Positions 1-10,205 of a stretch of 64,000 bases of DNA are shown here, piece after piece. Each line of letters opens with the position of its first letter. The first letter of the stretch is position 1. Origin of the DNA: Plantago ovata (lineage: Eukaryota; Streptophyta; Magnoliopsida; Lamiales; Plantaginaceae); NCBI GenBank assembly GCA_028274465.1, contig CM051457.1, positions 70,902,496 to 70,966,495 of the forward strand. Reading direction: 5' to 3'. The notes under the pieces were generated by a model that saw only the letters and a program-made list of their open reading frames with translations, had not been told where the DNA came from and did no database searches. Position numbers and translations under genes: made by a program.

Positions 1-351
1 GAACCTTTGAGCATCACAGCTTGTTCAGCTGGAGAGGCACTCTTGAATTTGGCCTTCATATTCTCTCTGATTTGAGCAATCAGATTCAAGCTCATTTGCT
101 GAGAATATGTCATTTCTTCAGGGAGGATGGAGTGAACGAATGTCTCGAGCTTCAGCAGAGAAGATCTCTTTTTCTCATTAGATAGATGAAGATGGAGATC
201 AGAGAAATCCATTCGCCTGTATCTTTGCCAGTTGATGACGGACTTAGCAACTCTGGACAAAAGTGGTTCTTTTGAAGTTCAAGTACAGTTCCTCAGAACT
301 CACTTGTTGATCTTCAGCGATGATTACCACTTCAGTGGTCTCCTTTTGAGC

Positions 352-426
352 CTGAAAAAGAACGATATTTAGATCAGGATTGGTTTGGAAAATTGTTTTA
401 GACTTCAAAGCTGAAACATGAATTAC
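352..426 (-). other. putative intron/exitron 3 of Sire-1 ORF3
   Basis: This 75-nt segment starts with GTAATTCATG after CAGCAG and ends in TTCTTTTTCAG on the minus strand. It is AT-rich compared with the flanking ORF3 sequence and keeps the reading frame whether retained or removed. The equivalent in Sire-3 lies at 41874-41948, with the same GT and AG ends. Splicing is inferred, not shown. Confidence 0.5.
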
Positions 427-504
427 CTGCTGAGATTGAGCAAGCTCATGTTGTACAATTTCCATTCCTTGAGGAGCTTGAGTAGCATCCTCCATTTGTT
501 CATC

Positions 505-576
505 CTGAAATAAATTGAAGTTAGACACAAGTACTAAGCTGTCAAACTTAGTTTTTATACCAAAATTATTAACTAC
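505..576 (-). other. putative intron/exitron 2 of Sire-1 ORF3
   Basis: This 72-nt segment starts with GTAGTTAATAATT after CAGCAG and ends in AATTTATTTCAG on the minus strand. It is open in Sire-1. The equivalent in Sire-3 (42027-42101) is 75 nt and contains an in-frame TGA, while the flanking coding sequence stays in frame. Confidence 0.55.
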
Positions 577-645
577 CTGCTGAGCAGGGAGTGTTGGTTC
601 TGGTGCAGAGGCTTCAGCAACCATCTGACTTGCATCTTGAGAAGT

Positions 646-720
646 CTGTAAAGATAATATAATATTAGCAAAAGAACAATTTTCAGAAATTGAAGTTTTA
701 CTGATGGTTGAATTAACTAC
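646..720 (-). other. putative intron/exitron 1 of Sire-1 ORF3
   Basis: This 75-nt segment starts with GTAGTTAATTC after CAGCAG and ends in TTATCTTTACAG on the minus strand. Sire-3 has the same boundaries at 42171-42245. The length is a multiple of three and there is no in-frame stop. Confidence 0.5.
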
Positions 721-2790
721 CTGCTGAAGAATGACAGGTTGTGGCTCAGTCCTTTCAGCATTAACAGTTTCTTCAGCTCCTTGGACTGTTTCTTCAGCAG
801 ACTTCTGGTTTTGCTCTATCTGAGAAAGCTGTGCGGTTTCAGCGATCTCCCTTGTCTCTGAAATGACAAGTTGAGCAGAAGCATCTTGACCTTTGAGCTC
901 ACTGCTTGTCATGAAGAGATCAATTGACTTGTTGGATGATTCTTCAATTTCCAACTCCATTTGTTTGCTTAAATCTTCCAGTACAAGCTGGACTTTGTCA
1001 ATTGATGTCTTGGGTGAGCTTGGGCCAGTATTCTCAGCATCACGAGATGCGTCGTTGAATAGTGCTTCTTGTGTTTCAGCAACTTCTGGAACTTGAACCA
1101 TTGCTGTCTCAGCAACTGGTCCTTCAGCAAGCGGGGTTTCAGCAACTTGATGAGTTGCTTGTTCAGCAACCATCTTTTCAGCAGCATCAGCAAGTGCCGC
1201 CTTTTGCAGATCGGCAGCAATATCACTTGCTGGTTCCATGGTTTGATCATCTAGATTATCTACAATGTAGATATCTGGGACTTGGATAGGAATTTCATTT
1301 CCACTGCCTTGTGGTATGTTCTCAGTAGACGGATCAACATTGAGTCGATCATTGAAGGCTTCCGCAAACACTTCAATGTTGCTGACATAGGCTTCAGTAA
1401 CTACCTTGACAACATCTACTGGCAAATGCGTTTCAGCATTTGTTTGGGAATTGTCTGAGAGGTCTTGGACAACAGGAACTGACTTGCGAGCCAGTGTTTT
1501 CTTCCTTGTGTTGCCTGTCCTTTTCCTCTTTGGTACGGGATTTGCTGATGACGCTGCAGTCTGAGTGTCATCATCAGCTTTCCTCTTTTTCTTGTTAGAT
1601 TTCCCAGCAGGTACGTTAGTAGTTGCATTTTCAGCAACGGCTGTTGTACACTTACCTTGTTGATCATCTACAGCAGTTTCATTTTTGTCACCACCATCAA
1701 CAGCAGTTTCATCTCTAAGTTGCTGAGTGGTGACATCTGCAGCTGTTGTATACCTTTCTTGCTGGCTTGTGCTGACAACATTTGTAGTTGTTGTCTTTTT
1801 AGATTTTTCAAGTTTCTTGCCAACAGTCTTTGGTACATTGTGCTTGTAGAAAAATCTTCCCACATTGCATACAGATTTCTTGATTGGCAATGGATTTCTC
1901 AGCTGAATCCTGAAATGTTCAAGGATATAGCATATCTTTATTCCATACATAACTGGAAAGGAAGGTGAGACCTTGTTGTCTTCTACCTTTACCTTAAACT
2001 TAGTAACACAATCAACAAGCCTGTTGAAAATGTACTTAGCCCAATTAAGTTCCGTTTTATTTTCATGGATATGCATCAGCAGAGGCCATCTTCTCAGGCC
2101 TACTTGGTCAATTCCTCCAACTTGGGAGTCAAGAACTTTTATCAGTAGCAGAGCTACTAGACCAAGTGAATGGCAGAGATGCTTCCTCTTAACGTGCTTT
2201 GTCCAAGTCACGGGAGCAATCTCTCCTTTCTTCATTTTCTCATTTCTGACGTCACTGTAGAAAGCTTCAATTTATTCGTCAGTGGCAGTGACGTCATCTT
2301 CAGTTCCAGTGGCTGGAATCTGAAAGATTTCCGCTAAATCAGTCCATTTCAGGACGATTTGCGTGTTCTGAACTGTAGTAAAGATCACTTTTTCAGTGAC
2401 TCCTTCACTATCAGTAAGGGACTGGATTTCTGCATTATTATAGAATTCCATTGTATCTATCATGCTCACTTGCTTAGTGCGAGCATATATAAAGTGCATG
2501 AGGCCTTGCTGCTTGATAAACTCAAGCGCCTCTTCATTCTCGTCATCGAGTTCTTATTCATAGAAGTACCTAATGTACTTCTCTTTTGCAAAACCTCCCC
2601 ATTGCATCAACATCTCACACTTTGCAGTGTCAAGATATGACGGAGGCATAGGTTTTTCCGATATTCTATCGTTTTTCAACACAACTTTCGTTGTGTTTGT
2701 TGCCGGAGTAGTCACCGGAGCAGTGCGTGTCTCAGCACTGTCAACCTTAGATGACTTTGAGGACTTCGAAGACTGTCTCTTTGGTGCCAT

Positions 2791-3697
2791 TTCTTATATA
2801 GAGAAGAGAGTGTGTACGAAAAGAGATAGTTTGCTTTTTGACCGGAGGTACAGTAGATTCAGGCTAAAATTTGCAGAGAAAGGAAATGTGAGTTAAAGAA
2901 TTTTGTCATTTCTCTAACTCCTTCTTTATATAGTGTCTCTGATGTGTGAGAAACTCAATCGATTTGAGCTCTCAGCAAGTGTAAAACAGAGAGACACAGG
3001 CGTTAGTGGAGCCTTTGCATTAAATGCGTAGTGGCCCACTAACTTGAAACCGTCAGAGCACTCTCTCTCTTTGTTTTATTAACCGTTAGATTAGTAACTC
3101 CTTTTAATCAATGGCCACGATTGAATTTCATGTCATGATTATCACGAGTTTATCTGTGCCCGATTAACGTCACAAATTGATTTTACCGAGTTTTAAGGGA
3201 TTAGATTGCTTGCTGAAATAGACAAGAATCTTTTCAGCGAGTTTGTATTATCATCCTAGATACTTGCTGAAAGTTCTCCCTTACTCAGATATCTCGTATT
3301 TTCTTAAGTTTAAAAGATATTTCTGATTTCCCGTATGAGTAAATTCTTTTGTACTTGAGATATCCTTTGGTAAAATCTGAGAGATGAGTTTTGCTCTTTT
3401 TCTGAGTTCCCGTCTCAGAATATTCTCTTGATACTTGAATACCTGTTTCAATATCTTTGATTGTCTGAATACCTGTTTCAGCAATCCTTAAGGTTTTTCT
3501 CTTACTGAGTGCCTGTCTCAGCAAGTGATCAAGTTTCCTAACAAATACCCGTTTTGAAGGAATTACTTGTTGAATGCCTGTTTCAGCAATCATGTAGAGA
3601 CTTATCATTTCTTAAAAGAAATTAGTAGATGGAGCTTTTAAGTAAGAATACATTGGTTTGCTGAATACTTGTTTCAGAATTCTACCAAATGTATCCT
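2791..3697 (-). repeat. Sirevirus pol-ORF3 spacer with degenerate repeats
   Basis: This non-coding stretch lies between the RNase H stop and the ORF3 start. From about 3300 to 3690 it holds repeated units with the core GAATGCCTGTTTCAGCAAT (plus strand), spaced roughly 30-80 bp apart. On the minus strand one frame reads as repeated ETGIQ, but this is a shadow of the DNA repeat. The part next to ORF3 (2800-3200) would be the ORF3 leader. The same array recurs at 11640-12005 and 44850-45210. Confidence 0.7.
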
Positions 3698-4488
3698 TTA
3701 TTGAGGTAGTTCAATCAATCCAAGGTTATACCTTAGCATTGCGAACCTATTATCTGGTAGGGGCTTTGTAAAGATGTCAGCAAGCTGATCATCAGTGCCT
3801 AGTTTCACAACCTCAATATCTCTTTTTTCTACATGATCTCTAATGAAATGATGTCTAATATCAATGTGCTTAGTCCTTTAGTGAAACTTAGGATTTTGCG
3901 TGATCGCAATAGCACTTGTATTATCACAAAAGATTGGTGTTTTCTTTGCAGAAATACCATAATCTCTTAATTGTTGCTGAATCCATAGGATTTGAGCTGT
4001 GCAACAACGAGCTGCAATGTATTCAGATTCAGTGGATGAATTGGCAACACAGGTTTGCTTCTTGCTGAACCATGATATTAGTCTAGTACCCAAAAACTGA
4101 CAAGTTCCAGAGGTACTTTTTCTATCAAGAGTTGATCCTCCATGATCAGCATTAGAATAACCAACCAATTCAAGTCCAGAATCTTTAGGATACCATAATC
4201 CAACATTGACTGTATCTTTGACATATTTCAGTATCGTGATTGCCTTTTTGTAGTGTGATTCTCTTGGATCAAATTGGAATCTTGCACACACACAAACAGC
4301 ATACTGAATGTCAGGTCTACTTGCTGTTAAATACAACAAGGAACCAATGAGCTTCCTATACTTGTGTTCCTCAACACTTTTATCTTCTTTAGTATAGCCC
4401 AATTTGGTACCAACACTCATAGAGATCTTTTCAGGTTTCTCATCCTCTTTGATCCTAAACTTTATGAGCATTTCTTTCGCATACTTTG
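3698..4488 (-). pseudogene. Sire-1 pol remnant: end of RT and RNase H
   Basis: The translation includes the copia RT/RNase H connection (EHKYRKLIGSLLYLTASRPDI) and RNase H motifs (ADHGGSTLDRKSTSGTCQFL, ANSSTESEYIAA, FCDNTSAIAI), typical of Ty1/copia. An in-frame stop at 3878 breaks it before the conserved C-terminal HIDIRHHFI region. The natural stop is at 3698-3700. The upstream part of pol is lost at the junction with element B, exactly where intact copies continue with AKYAKEMLIKF. Confidence 0.85.
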
Positions 4489-5319
4489 TATTTTAGCTTG
4501 GGATTACATTGTATTTTAGCTTGGGATTCAAGATTTTGATTGGAATTCATCCTTTGTAATCATCGACGGAGAGGATTTCTTTGATTTCCACCGATTAGTG
4601 ACAGCTTTGGTGGTAACTTGTATCACTCTCTTGTGTTGTAGTTTGATATGATGTATTCTGATTATTATTCATATTAATTGATGTCTATGTTGATGAATAT
4701 GAGTAGCTAAATCTTTTGTGTTGGTGGTAGAATGTAGAATATGCATGCTATGGGTTATGTTTATGCTTCCATGAGATTGTGATTCAATCTTGCTGCAAAT
4801 TCCTTCATATGATTCTTAGTTGCCTATAAAATATATTCGAATTGAGTATAGTGACAAACTCTTGGTCAATGAAAGCTATAGGATTGTATGTTAGAGATTT
4901 GCAGCATGCTACATAAATGGTGTTAGTGACAAGCACCTCTAAAGTATTGATAGTGGTCTTTTATGATGTGTGTCTTGAAAGTTACCTAGACGAGTTGCTT
5001 AGCAGACTTGATCGAAGGTTTTACGCACTGAACTTGTGAGCATATTCGTAACCCATGCATGTGTATTTGATTTCTACCACCAACCGTTTTCCATACTTGA
5101 TTACAACAATCTGATTTCTCGTTGCTTTGTTCAAAGAAAACGATTCTATAAACATTTGAAGTCGTTGACTGAAATTACTAGCAAAAACCTCAAGCAAAGC
5201 CACGTTAGGTCCCGAGAGAACGACACTCGGGGACAACTTGCCATTGCACTCTAGTTTGTGTAGTGATAAGTGTTCTTAGGCTTTTAAACAAATTTAATTG
5301 GTGAAAAACGACATCATCA
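4489..5319 (+). repeat. Element B 5' LTR, truncated (R/U5 part only)
   Basis: It aligns with 9389-10205 of the 3' LTR and differs by only a few bases by eye. The first ~590 bp (U3 side) are missing. The left edge carries a 23-bp direct duplication (TATTTTAGCTTGGGAT twice, at 4489 and 4512). It ends in CATCATCA at 5319, directly before the primer site. Confidence 0.85.
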
Positions 5320-5322
5320 ATT

Positions 5323-5340
5323 TGGCGTCGCTGCCGAGGA
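5323..5340 (+). other. Element B primer binding site, tRNA-Asp-like
   Basis: TGGCGTCGCTGCCGAGGA differs at three positions from the complement of the 3' end of plant tRNA-Asp(GUC), which is perfect in element E. The site begins 3 nt after the LTR end, as expected for a reverse-transcription primer site. Confidence 0.75.
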
Positions 5341-5463
5341 CTTAAGTCCTTTGGTTGGTGTTTTTGTTTTGGTTTTTTTCAGCCGACATCTCTTCTTTGT
5401 CTCATTTCTGTTTTTGTTTCTTTTTGCTTGAGATACTCACTATCTTGTATTTCAGGTGAGGTC

Positions 5464-7768
5464 ATGCCTAGAACCCGAACGGGTGGACCTATTATTGAAC
5501 CTTTTGTAGACGAGATCGATCGTTTGTTTCAAAGGAGAAGGAGGAATTTGAATCTCCAGATTGAAGGAGTAGCATCTAGAGCTTCCACTTCTGGTATTCG
5601 GGAAGAGTCTTCTTCTTATCTTTTGGAGCCAATTCTTGAATCTGTTTACTTGGAAGGTGAAATGGCGGAGCGGCCCATACGTACACTTACTAAGCCTACG
5701 GTTGGGGCTAGAGGACCAGCAATTGTCCTCAATGATGCCACCAGGAACTTGGAGATCAAGAATCACATGTTCCAACAACTTCCCAAATTCTATGGGATGG
5801 CTAATGAGGACGTGATTGGGTACTTGAATGAGCTCGAGAATTTTGTTCTCCATCTTGGGCGACCAGGAGCTGGTGTTACGGATGACGATCTCCGCATGAA
5901 GGTCTTTTCTATGGGGCTAGGTGATCGTGCAAAGGCTTGGCTTAATACTTTGGAGGCCGGGTCTTTGACAACATGGGACCTTTGCTTTGATAAGTTCATG
6001 GAGCGTTACTACCCCGCTTCCAAGACAATGGTTATGAAGAGCCAAATTAGCTCCTTCGAGCAGAGGTATGATGAGCCTTTCCACGAGGCCTATGATCGAT
6101 TCATGGGGTTGCATCATCGATGCCCACATAACGGGTATGATAAAGGTCAGCTTCTCCAATTCTTTTACAATGGTTTACATCCTGAGATTCAATCTCAAGT
6201 GGATAGTATTTGTGGAGGTAGTATGGGGGAGTTTCTTCCTTCTCAAGCCCAAGTGAAGCTGGACATGATGTACCGGAATTCCCAAAACCGGAATGTGAGG
6301 GCTCGTGTGCTCCAAAAGGAGCAAAGAGGTGAGGCCAAGGTAGTGGTAGAACAAAATGCCTTCGATGGGTTCGCCCATGAAGTGAAGCAAGCTTTGAGGC
6401 AAAGCGTTCCTTCTACTTCTACGGAAGTTTGTGGTGTGTGCAAGAACTATGGGAACCTGGCCTATTTATGCCGGTCTGAATTTGCTAGAGAGCAATATAT
6501 CACAAACGATGTCCGTCAAGAAGTGTATGCTGCTGAGGGAGAGCAAGTAGTTGGAGATGTGAACTACGGGCAAGGATATGGCAATGTGAGGCCACAAAAC
6601 CGTGGGCCCCGAGGTGGGTACCAGAATCAAGGTAACCGTGGTTATCTTCACAACCCGGATCAAAATGCCTATGGGCCTAATCAAGATAGAAGTCGTCTCA
6701 GCTATGGGAACAATTGGTATGAAGGAGCACTGCCTTCTAATCCTACACCTCCGCCTCAGGTCGCTAGTTCGGGACCACAAGGTGGAGGGGTGCTTCCTTC
6801 ACCTCTTGTCTCTTCTCTCAACGATCTTGTGTTGAAAACAAATAAGTTTATGGAGCATTACTACCGTAATGAAGCTACTAATAACCAGCGGTTTGAGAAG
6901 CTTGAGGCTAGTAGTAGCAACCTCCATAAGAAGTTGCAAGAGTTGATAGATCGGGGGGCTAGTAGAGAGCAAGAGAAGTTTCCCGGAAACACGGAGAAGG
7001 CTATGGCCATAACCGTGGTGACTGATTAGCCCGTGGAGATCACGGTTGTGAGAGACAATGCACTAGTTGAGGTGCCAAGTTGCAAGATAACTGAAACTTG
7101 CAAAGTGAGTGAGGAGCTTGAGACTCCTAAGGTGGTTGTGGAAGAAAAAGTGGTCGCACAATCTGATGCGATAGGAAGACGTGAATGAAAACTCATCGTC
7201 TGAGGATGAGATGGTGAATATGGTGTAAGTGCCTATCCAAGAGAGCTTTGATGTGGAAATCGGCTTGGGTAAGAAGGATGGAATAGTGGCAACTCTAGAC
7301 ACGGGAGAGGGTGTGAATGTCATACCTTTGAATGTGTACGAAGAGTCGGGTTTGTCTGGCTTAAGACCAATGAAGTGCATGGTGCAATTGGCGGACGGGT
7401 CTATGAAGAAGCCATTGGGTGTGATCGAGAACCTAGTGGTAAGAGTCGCCGGTGTAGAGGTCAAGACGAACTTCATCGTCATGCCTACATCCTCCGCAAA
7501 GCTCAAGGATGTGGTTCTTTTGGGTAGAGCCTTCATCAACAAAGTACATATGGTGATAGACATGTACCGTCGTACATGTAGCTTCGAGGTAAATGGCAAG
7601 CAACATACGTTGCGAGCCATAATTAATTCATGTGCTTATGTTGATACTAACGAACTTGTAGGATTCTTTGGTCCTCTTTATGTTCGTCAAGATGTGCAGG
7701 GACTTGATGCTTTGAAGAGCACTTGGACGGGGAAGTTTAGTACCCGATGCGAAATTGATCCCGCATGA
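5464..7768 (+). pseudogene. Element B Gag and protease, disrupted
   Basis: The ATG at 5464 (MPRTRTGGPIIEP) parallels the MPHTRSRGT start of element A. Gag runs to a stop at 7027-7029 and contains a retrotransposon gag domain (LRMKVFSMGLGDRAKAWL, about residues 145-165). It then has a zinc-knuckle relic CGVCKNYGNLAYLC in which the conserved His is Asn. The stop and a frameshift near 7180-7230 separate it from the aspartic protease, which has LDTGEGVNVIPLNVYEESGL and ends at 7768. In A and E gag and protease form one frame, so the breaks are probably secondary mutations. The missing knuckle His would impair RNA binding even if the frames were joined. Confidence 0.85.
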
Positions 7769-7810
7769 GCTAAGACGAGTCGAGACAACGACTTTTAAAT
7801 GAAGGCGCTT

Positions 7811-7828
7811 CTCGGGAGGCAACCCGAG
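7811..7828 (+). promoter_or_regulatory. Conserved RNA hairpin after the gag-protease stop (element B)
   Basis: CTCGGG-AGGCAA-CCCGAG forms a perfect 6-bp stem with a 6-nt loop, 42 nt after the protease stop codon. Elements A and E have the same loop and inner three pairs at 43 nt spacing. The two outer pairs are changed on both sides, which is compensatory. The role is unknown. Confidence 0.7.
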
Positions 7829-7954
7829 GTTCTAGGTACTTGCATATAGATTAGAAGCACGTTTAAATTTTGTTTCGTTGTTTAGACAAGGTTTTTGGGG
7901 TGAAAATTTAGCAAAACTCGAAAAAAAATAGATTTGGGAGCTTTAGGTCCCAAG

Positions 7955-8118
7955 CGAACCGCTTGGAAAGCCCAAGCGGTCCGCTTGAATTTCCAGTAAG
8001 AATGTACTTTCTTACTGGAAATACAAGCGGAGCGCTTGGCAGGTCCAAGCGGTCCGCTTGAATTTCCAGTAAGAATTTTATTCTTAATGGAAATCCAAGC
8101 GGAGCGCTTGGCAGGTCC
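7955..8118 (+). repeat. Palindrome-rich tandem duplication in element B
   Basis: Two copies of a ~72-bp unit follow each other. Each holds AAGCGGTCCGCTT, an inverted pair TTTCCAGTAAGAA/TTCTTACTGGAAA and AAGCGGAGCGCTT. Similar AAGCG palindromes recur in the LTR of the same element (9120-9270). The minus-strand open frames here are low-complexity shadows. Confidence 0.75.
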
Positions 8119-8802
8119 CAAGAAAAAGAGAAAAGAAAAAGAGAAAAAAAAAAAAAAAAAAAAGAAGAAAGAAAATAAAGAATAAGACCCAAAAGCAAAA
8201 GAAGGATCATTGCAAGCCAAGCAGTCTCGTAGTGTCAAGTGTCATGTAAATATTTTGTCCTTGTGAAGTATCGAGTTGTAAATTCTATCTTTCGTTTCGT
8301 GTCGCCTTTGTCCAAGGCCTGTTCTTGACCACCCTCGTCTTGCTATTCAAGAAGTGGTTGAAAGAGGCTCATTCTTGAGAGTCTGGGTAGAATAGGGGGG
8401 TGTTATCTTTCTAAGGGAACCCTCCTTCGTTTGATGAGAGCCAGTATTGGTTCGCCCTCTCTTGAGGAAAAGTCTCACTTGGTGAACAGTAGTAAGCCCT
8501 CGGTTTCATAGGCACGAGGCAATTGTAGTATGATAACATGCATCATTGTGTCGTCACTGACCAGGTCCAGGTAGAAGATGTTACGTGAGACTCCTTTGTT
8601 TAACCAAGTGCACTTGAGAATGTGTATATTCGCAATCGAGGCATATTTCAACCTATTTGCATGTGATGCTCATTTAGTTTTGTTCATAAGCATTTGGTAG
8701 ATTCAATAGATTAGTTCACTTTACTTGGCATGAGACTCCTTTTGTGTTGCATTTAGGATAGTTTGTTGCTTGAGGACAAGCAAAGGTTTGGTTTGGGGAG
8801 TT
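8119..8802 (+). other. Element B 3' non-coding region and polypurine tract
   Basis: An A/G-rich tract (8119-8180) is followed by a block that also occurs in A, D and E. It includes ACCACCCTCGTCTTGC, TAGAATAGGGGGGTGTTATC, TTCGTTTGATGAGAGCCAGT and CACTGACCAGGTCCAGGTAG. It ends with CTTGAGGACAAGCAAAGG and the purine run TTTGGGGAG at the LTR boundary, which serves as the polypurine tract. No gene is seen. Confidence 0.75.
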
Positions 8803-10205
8803 TGATGAACGTATTTTTGACGCGTTCATCTTGTCTTTTTTACCTTCTTTTTCTATCTTCTAGCCTTGTTTTTTGGTTAGTTTTGTAGAATAGTGTCACG
8901 TTTTGTGTTTTCTGCATTTTTAGGCACTTAGGTACGAAACGACGTTTTTGGAGCTAAAAACGAGCCTTTTTGATGGAAAAGATGGCCCTGTTGAAGTTCC
9001 CCAATCTCCGTGGCTTGTTCGTAAGTGTTTGAGCATCAATAAGCATCGAGAAGGATGAGTCCAAGGCACCCGAGGGCCATGCGAGGGCAAAAAGATTGAG
9101 TTTGAAGACAAAAATCTGCCCAGGAGCCAAGCTAAGCGCCTGGAATAGTGAAGCGCTCCGCTTCATTTTCCAGGAGCTTTGGCAGAGAAGCCAAGCGAAG
9201 CGCTTGGAGTGCCAAAGCGCTTCGCTTGCCAAGCGCTCCGCTTGGCTTCTCCAAGCGGTCCGCTTGGCAGCGGTTACGTTTTCGGATTTTCCTTCTTAGA
9301 TCTGATCTTTAGTCATTTTTTGGATATCTTTTGAACTGTAGCTTCGTTTTGGAGAGCTCCTAAGCCCCAAAACTCAGAGAAAACTCAGATTACATTGTAT
9401 TTTAGCTTGGGATTGAAGATTTTGATTGGAATTCATCCTTTGTAATCATCTACGGAGAGGATTTCTTTGATTTCCACCGATTAGTGACAGCTTTGGTGGT
9501 AACTTGTATCACTCTCTTGTCTTGTAGTTTGATATGATGTATTCTGATTATTATTCATATGAATTGATGTCTATGTTGATGAATATGAGTAGCTAAATCT
9601 TTTGTGTTGGTGGTAGAATGTAGAATATGCATGCTATGGGTTATGTTTATGCTTCCATGAGATTGTGATTCAATCTTGCTGCAAATTCCTTCATATGATT
9701 CTTAGTTGCCTATAAAATATATTCGAATTGAGTATAGTGACAAACTCTTGGTCAATGAAAGCTATAGGATTGTATGTTAGAGATTTGCAGCATGCTAGAT
9801 AAATGGTGTTAGTGACAAGCACCTCTAAAGTATTGATAGTGGTCTTTTATGATGTGTGTCTTGAAAGTTACCTAGACGAGTTGCTTAGCAGACTTGATCG
9901 AAGGTTTTACGCACTGAACTTGTGAGCATATTCGTAACCCATGCATGTGTATTTGATTTCTACCACCAACCATTTTCCAAACTTGATTACAACAATCTGA
10001 TTTCTCGTTGCTTTGTTCAAAGAAAACGATTCTATAAACATTTGAAGTCGTTGACTGAAATTACTAGCAAAAACCTCAAGCAAAGCCACGTTAGGTCCCG
10101 AGAGAACGACACTCGGGGACAACTTGCCATTGCACTCTAGTTTGTGTAGTGATAAGTGTTCTTAGGCGTTTAAACAAATTTAATTGGTGAAAAACGACAT
10201 CATCA
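8803..10205 (+). repeat. Element B 3' LTR
   Basis: This 1403-bp LTR starts TGATGAACG and ends CATCATCA. It carries a dense cluster of CCAAGCG palindromes at 9120-9270. Sirevirus ORF3 sequence starts directly after it at 10206. Confidence 0.88.

Larger units (their letters stand above)
1..2790 (-). pseudogene. Sire-1 ORF3 (env-position ORF), broken
   Basis: The start codon is the ATG at 2788-2790, shared with the two other copies (protein begins MAPKRQSSKSSKSSK). It is broken by a CAA-to-TAA stop near 2554, a GAA-to-TAA stop near 2272, and a one-base insertion near 262 that ends the longest open stretch (663 codons, 244-2235). Visible parts are a Ser/Lys-rich N-terminus, a globular region with a KHVKRKHLCHSLGLVALLLIK segment that weakly recalls the putative plant transposon protein domain, then basic clusters of NLS type (KKKRKADDD, PKRKR) and a long acidic VAET/AE-rich tail. 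There is no signal peptide or clear membrane span, so an envelope role is not supported by sequence. Function is unknown. Three intron-like segments are annotated separately. Confidence 0.8.
1..4488 (-). mobile_element. Sire-1: partial Sirevirus-type Ty1/copia element (3' part)
   Basis: On the minus strand the order is RNase H (from 4488), a repeat-rich non-coding spacer, then a long third ORF that runs off the left edge. A third ORF downstream of pol is the hallmark of the Sirevirus (SIRE1/Maximus) lineage. The same order recurs in Sire-2 and Sire-3 in this window with very similar sequence. No LTR is present: the 3' end lies outside the window, and everything upstream of the RT/RNase H region is lost at the junction with element B. 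The element is inactive. Confidence 0.9.
4489..10205 (+). mobile_element. Element B: gag-protease-only LTR element (TR-GAG-like), 5' LTR truncated
   Basis: The order is truncated 5' LTR, tRNA-Asp-like primer site, gag, protease, a long non-coding region, purine tract and 3' LTR. No RT, RNase H or integrase is present between the protease and the 3' LTR. This matches the non-autonomous class described as TR-GAG. Its LTR sequence differs from A, D and E, but its 3' non-coding block is related to theirs. A target duplication cannot be checked because the 5' end is missing. The right side enters Sirevirus ORF3 and the left side abuts Sirevirus pol. Confidence 0.85.

Noticed and set aside
5021..5254. 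Two overlapping ~70-codon frames, repeated at 9907-10140
   Set aside because: They lie wholly in the element B LTRs and are conserved only because the LTRs are duplicates; no motif is present.
10091..10205. Tail of the Sire-2 ORF3 open frame within element B
   Set aside because: These codons come from the B LTR read antisense; the homology to ORF3 stops at 10206.
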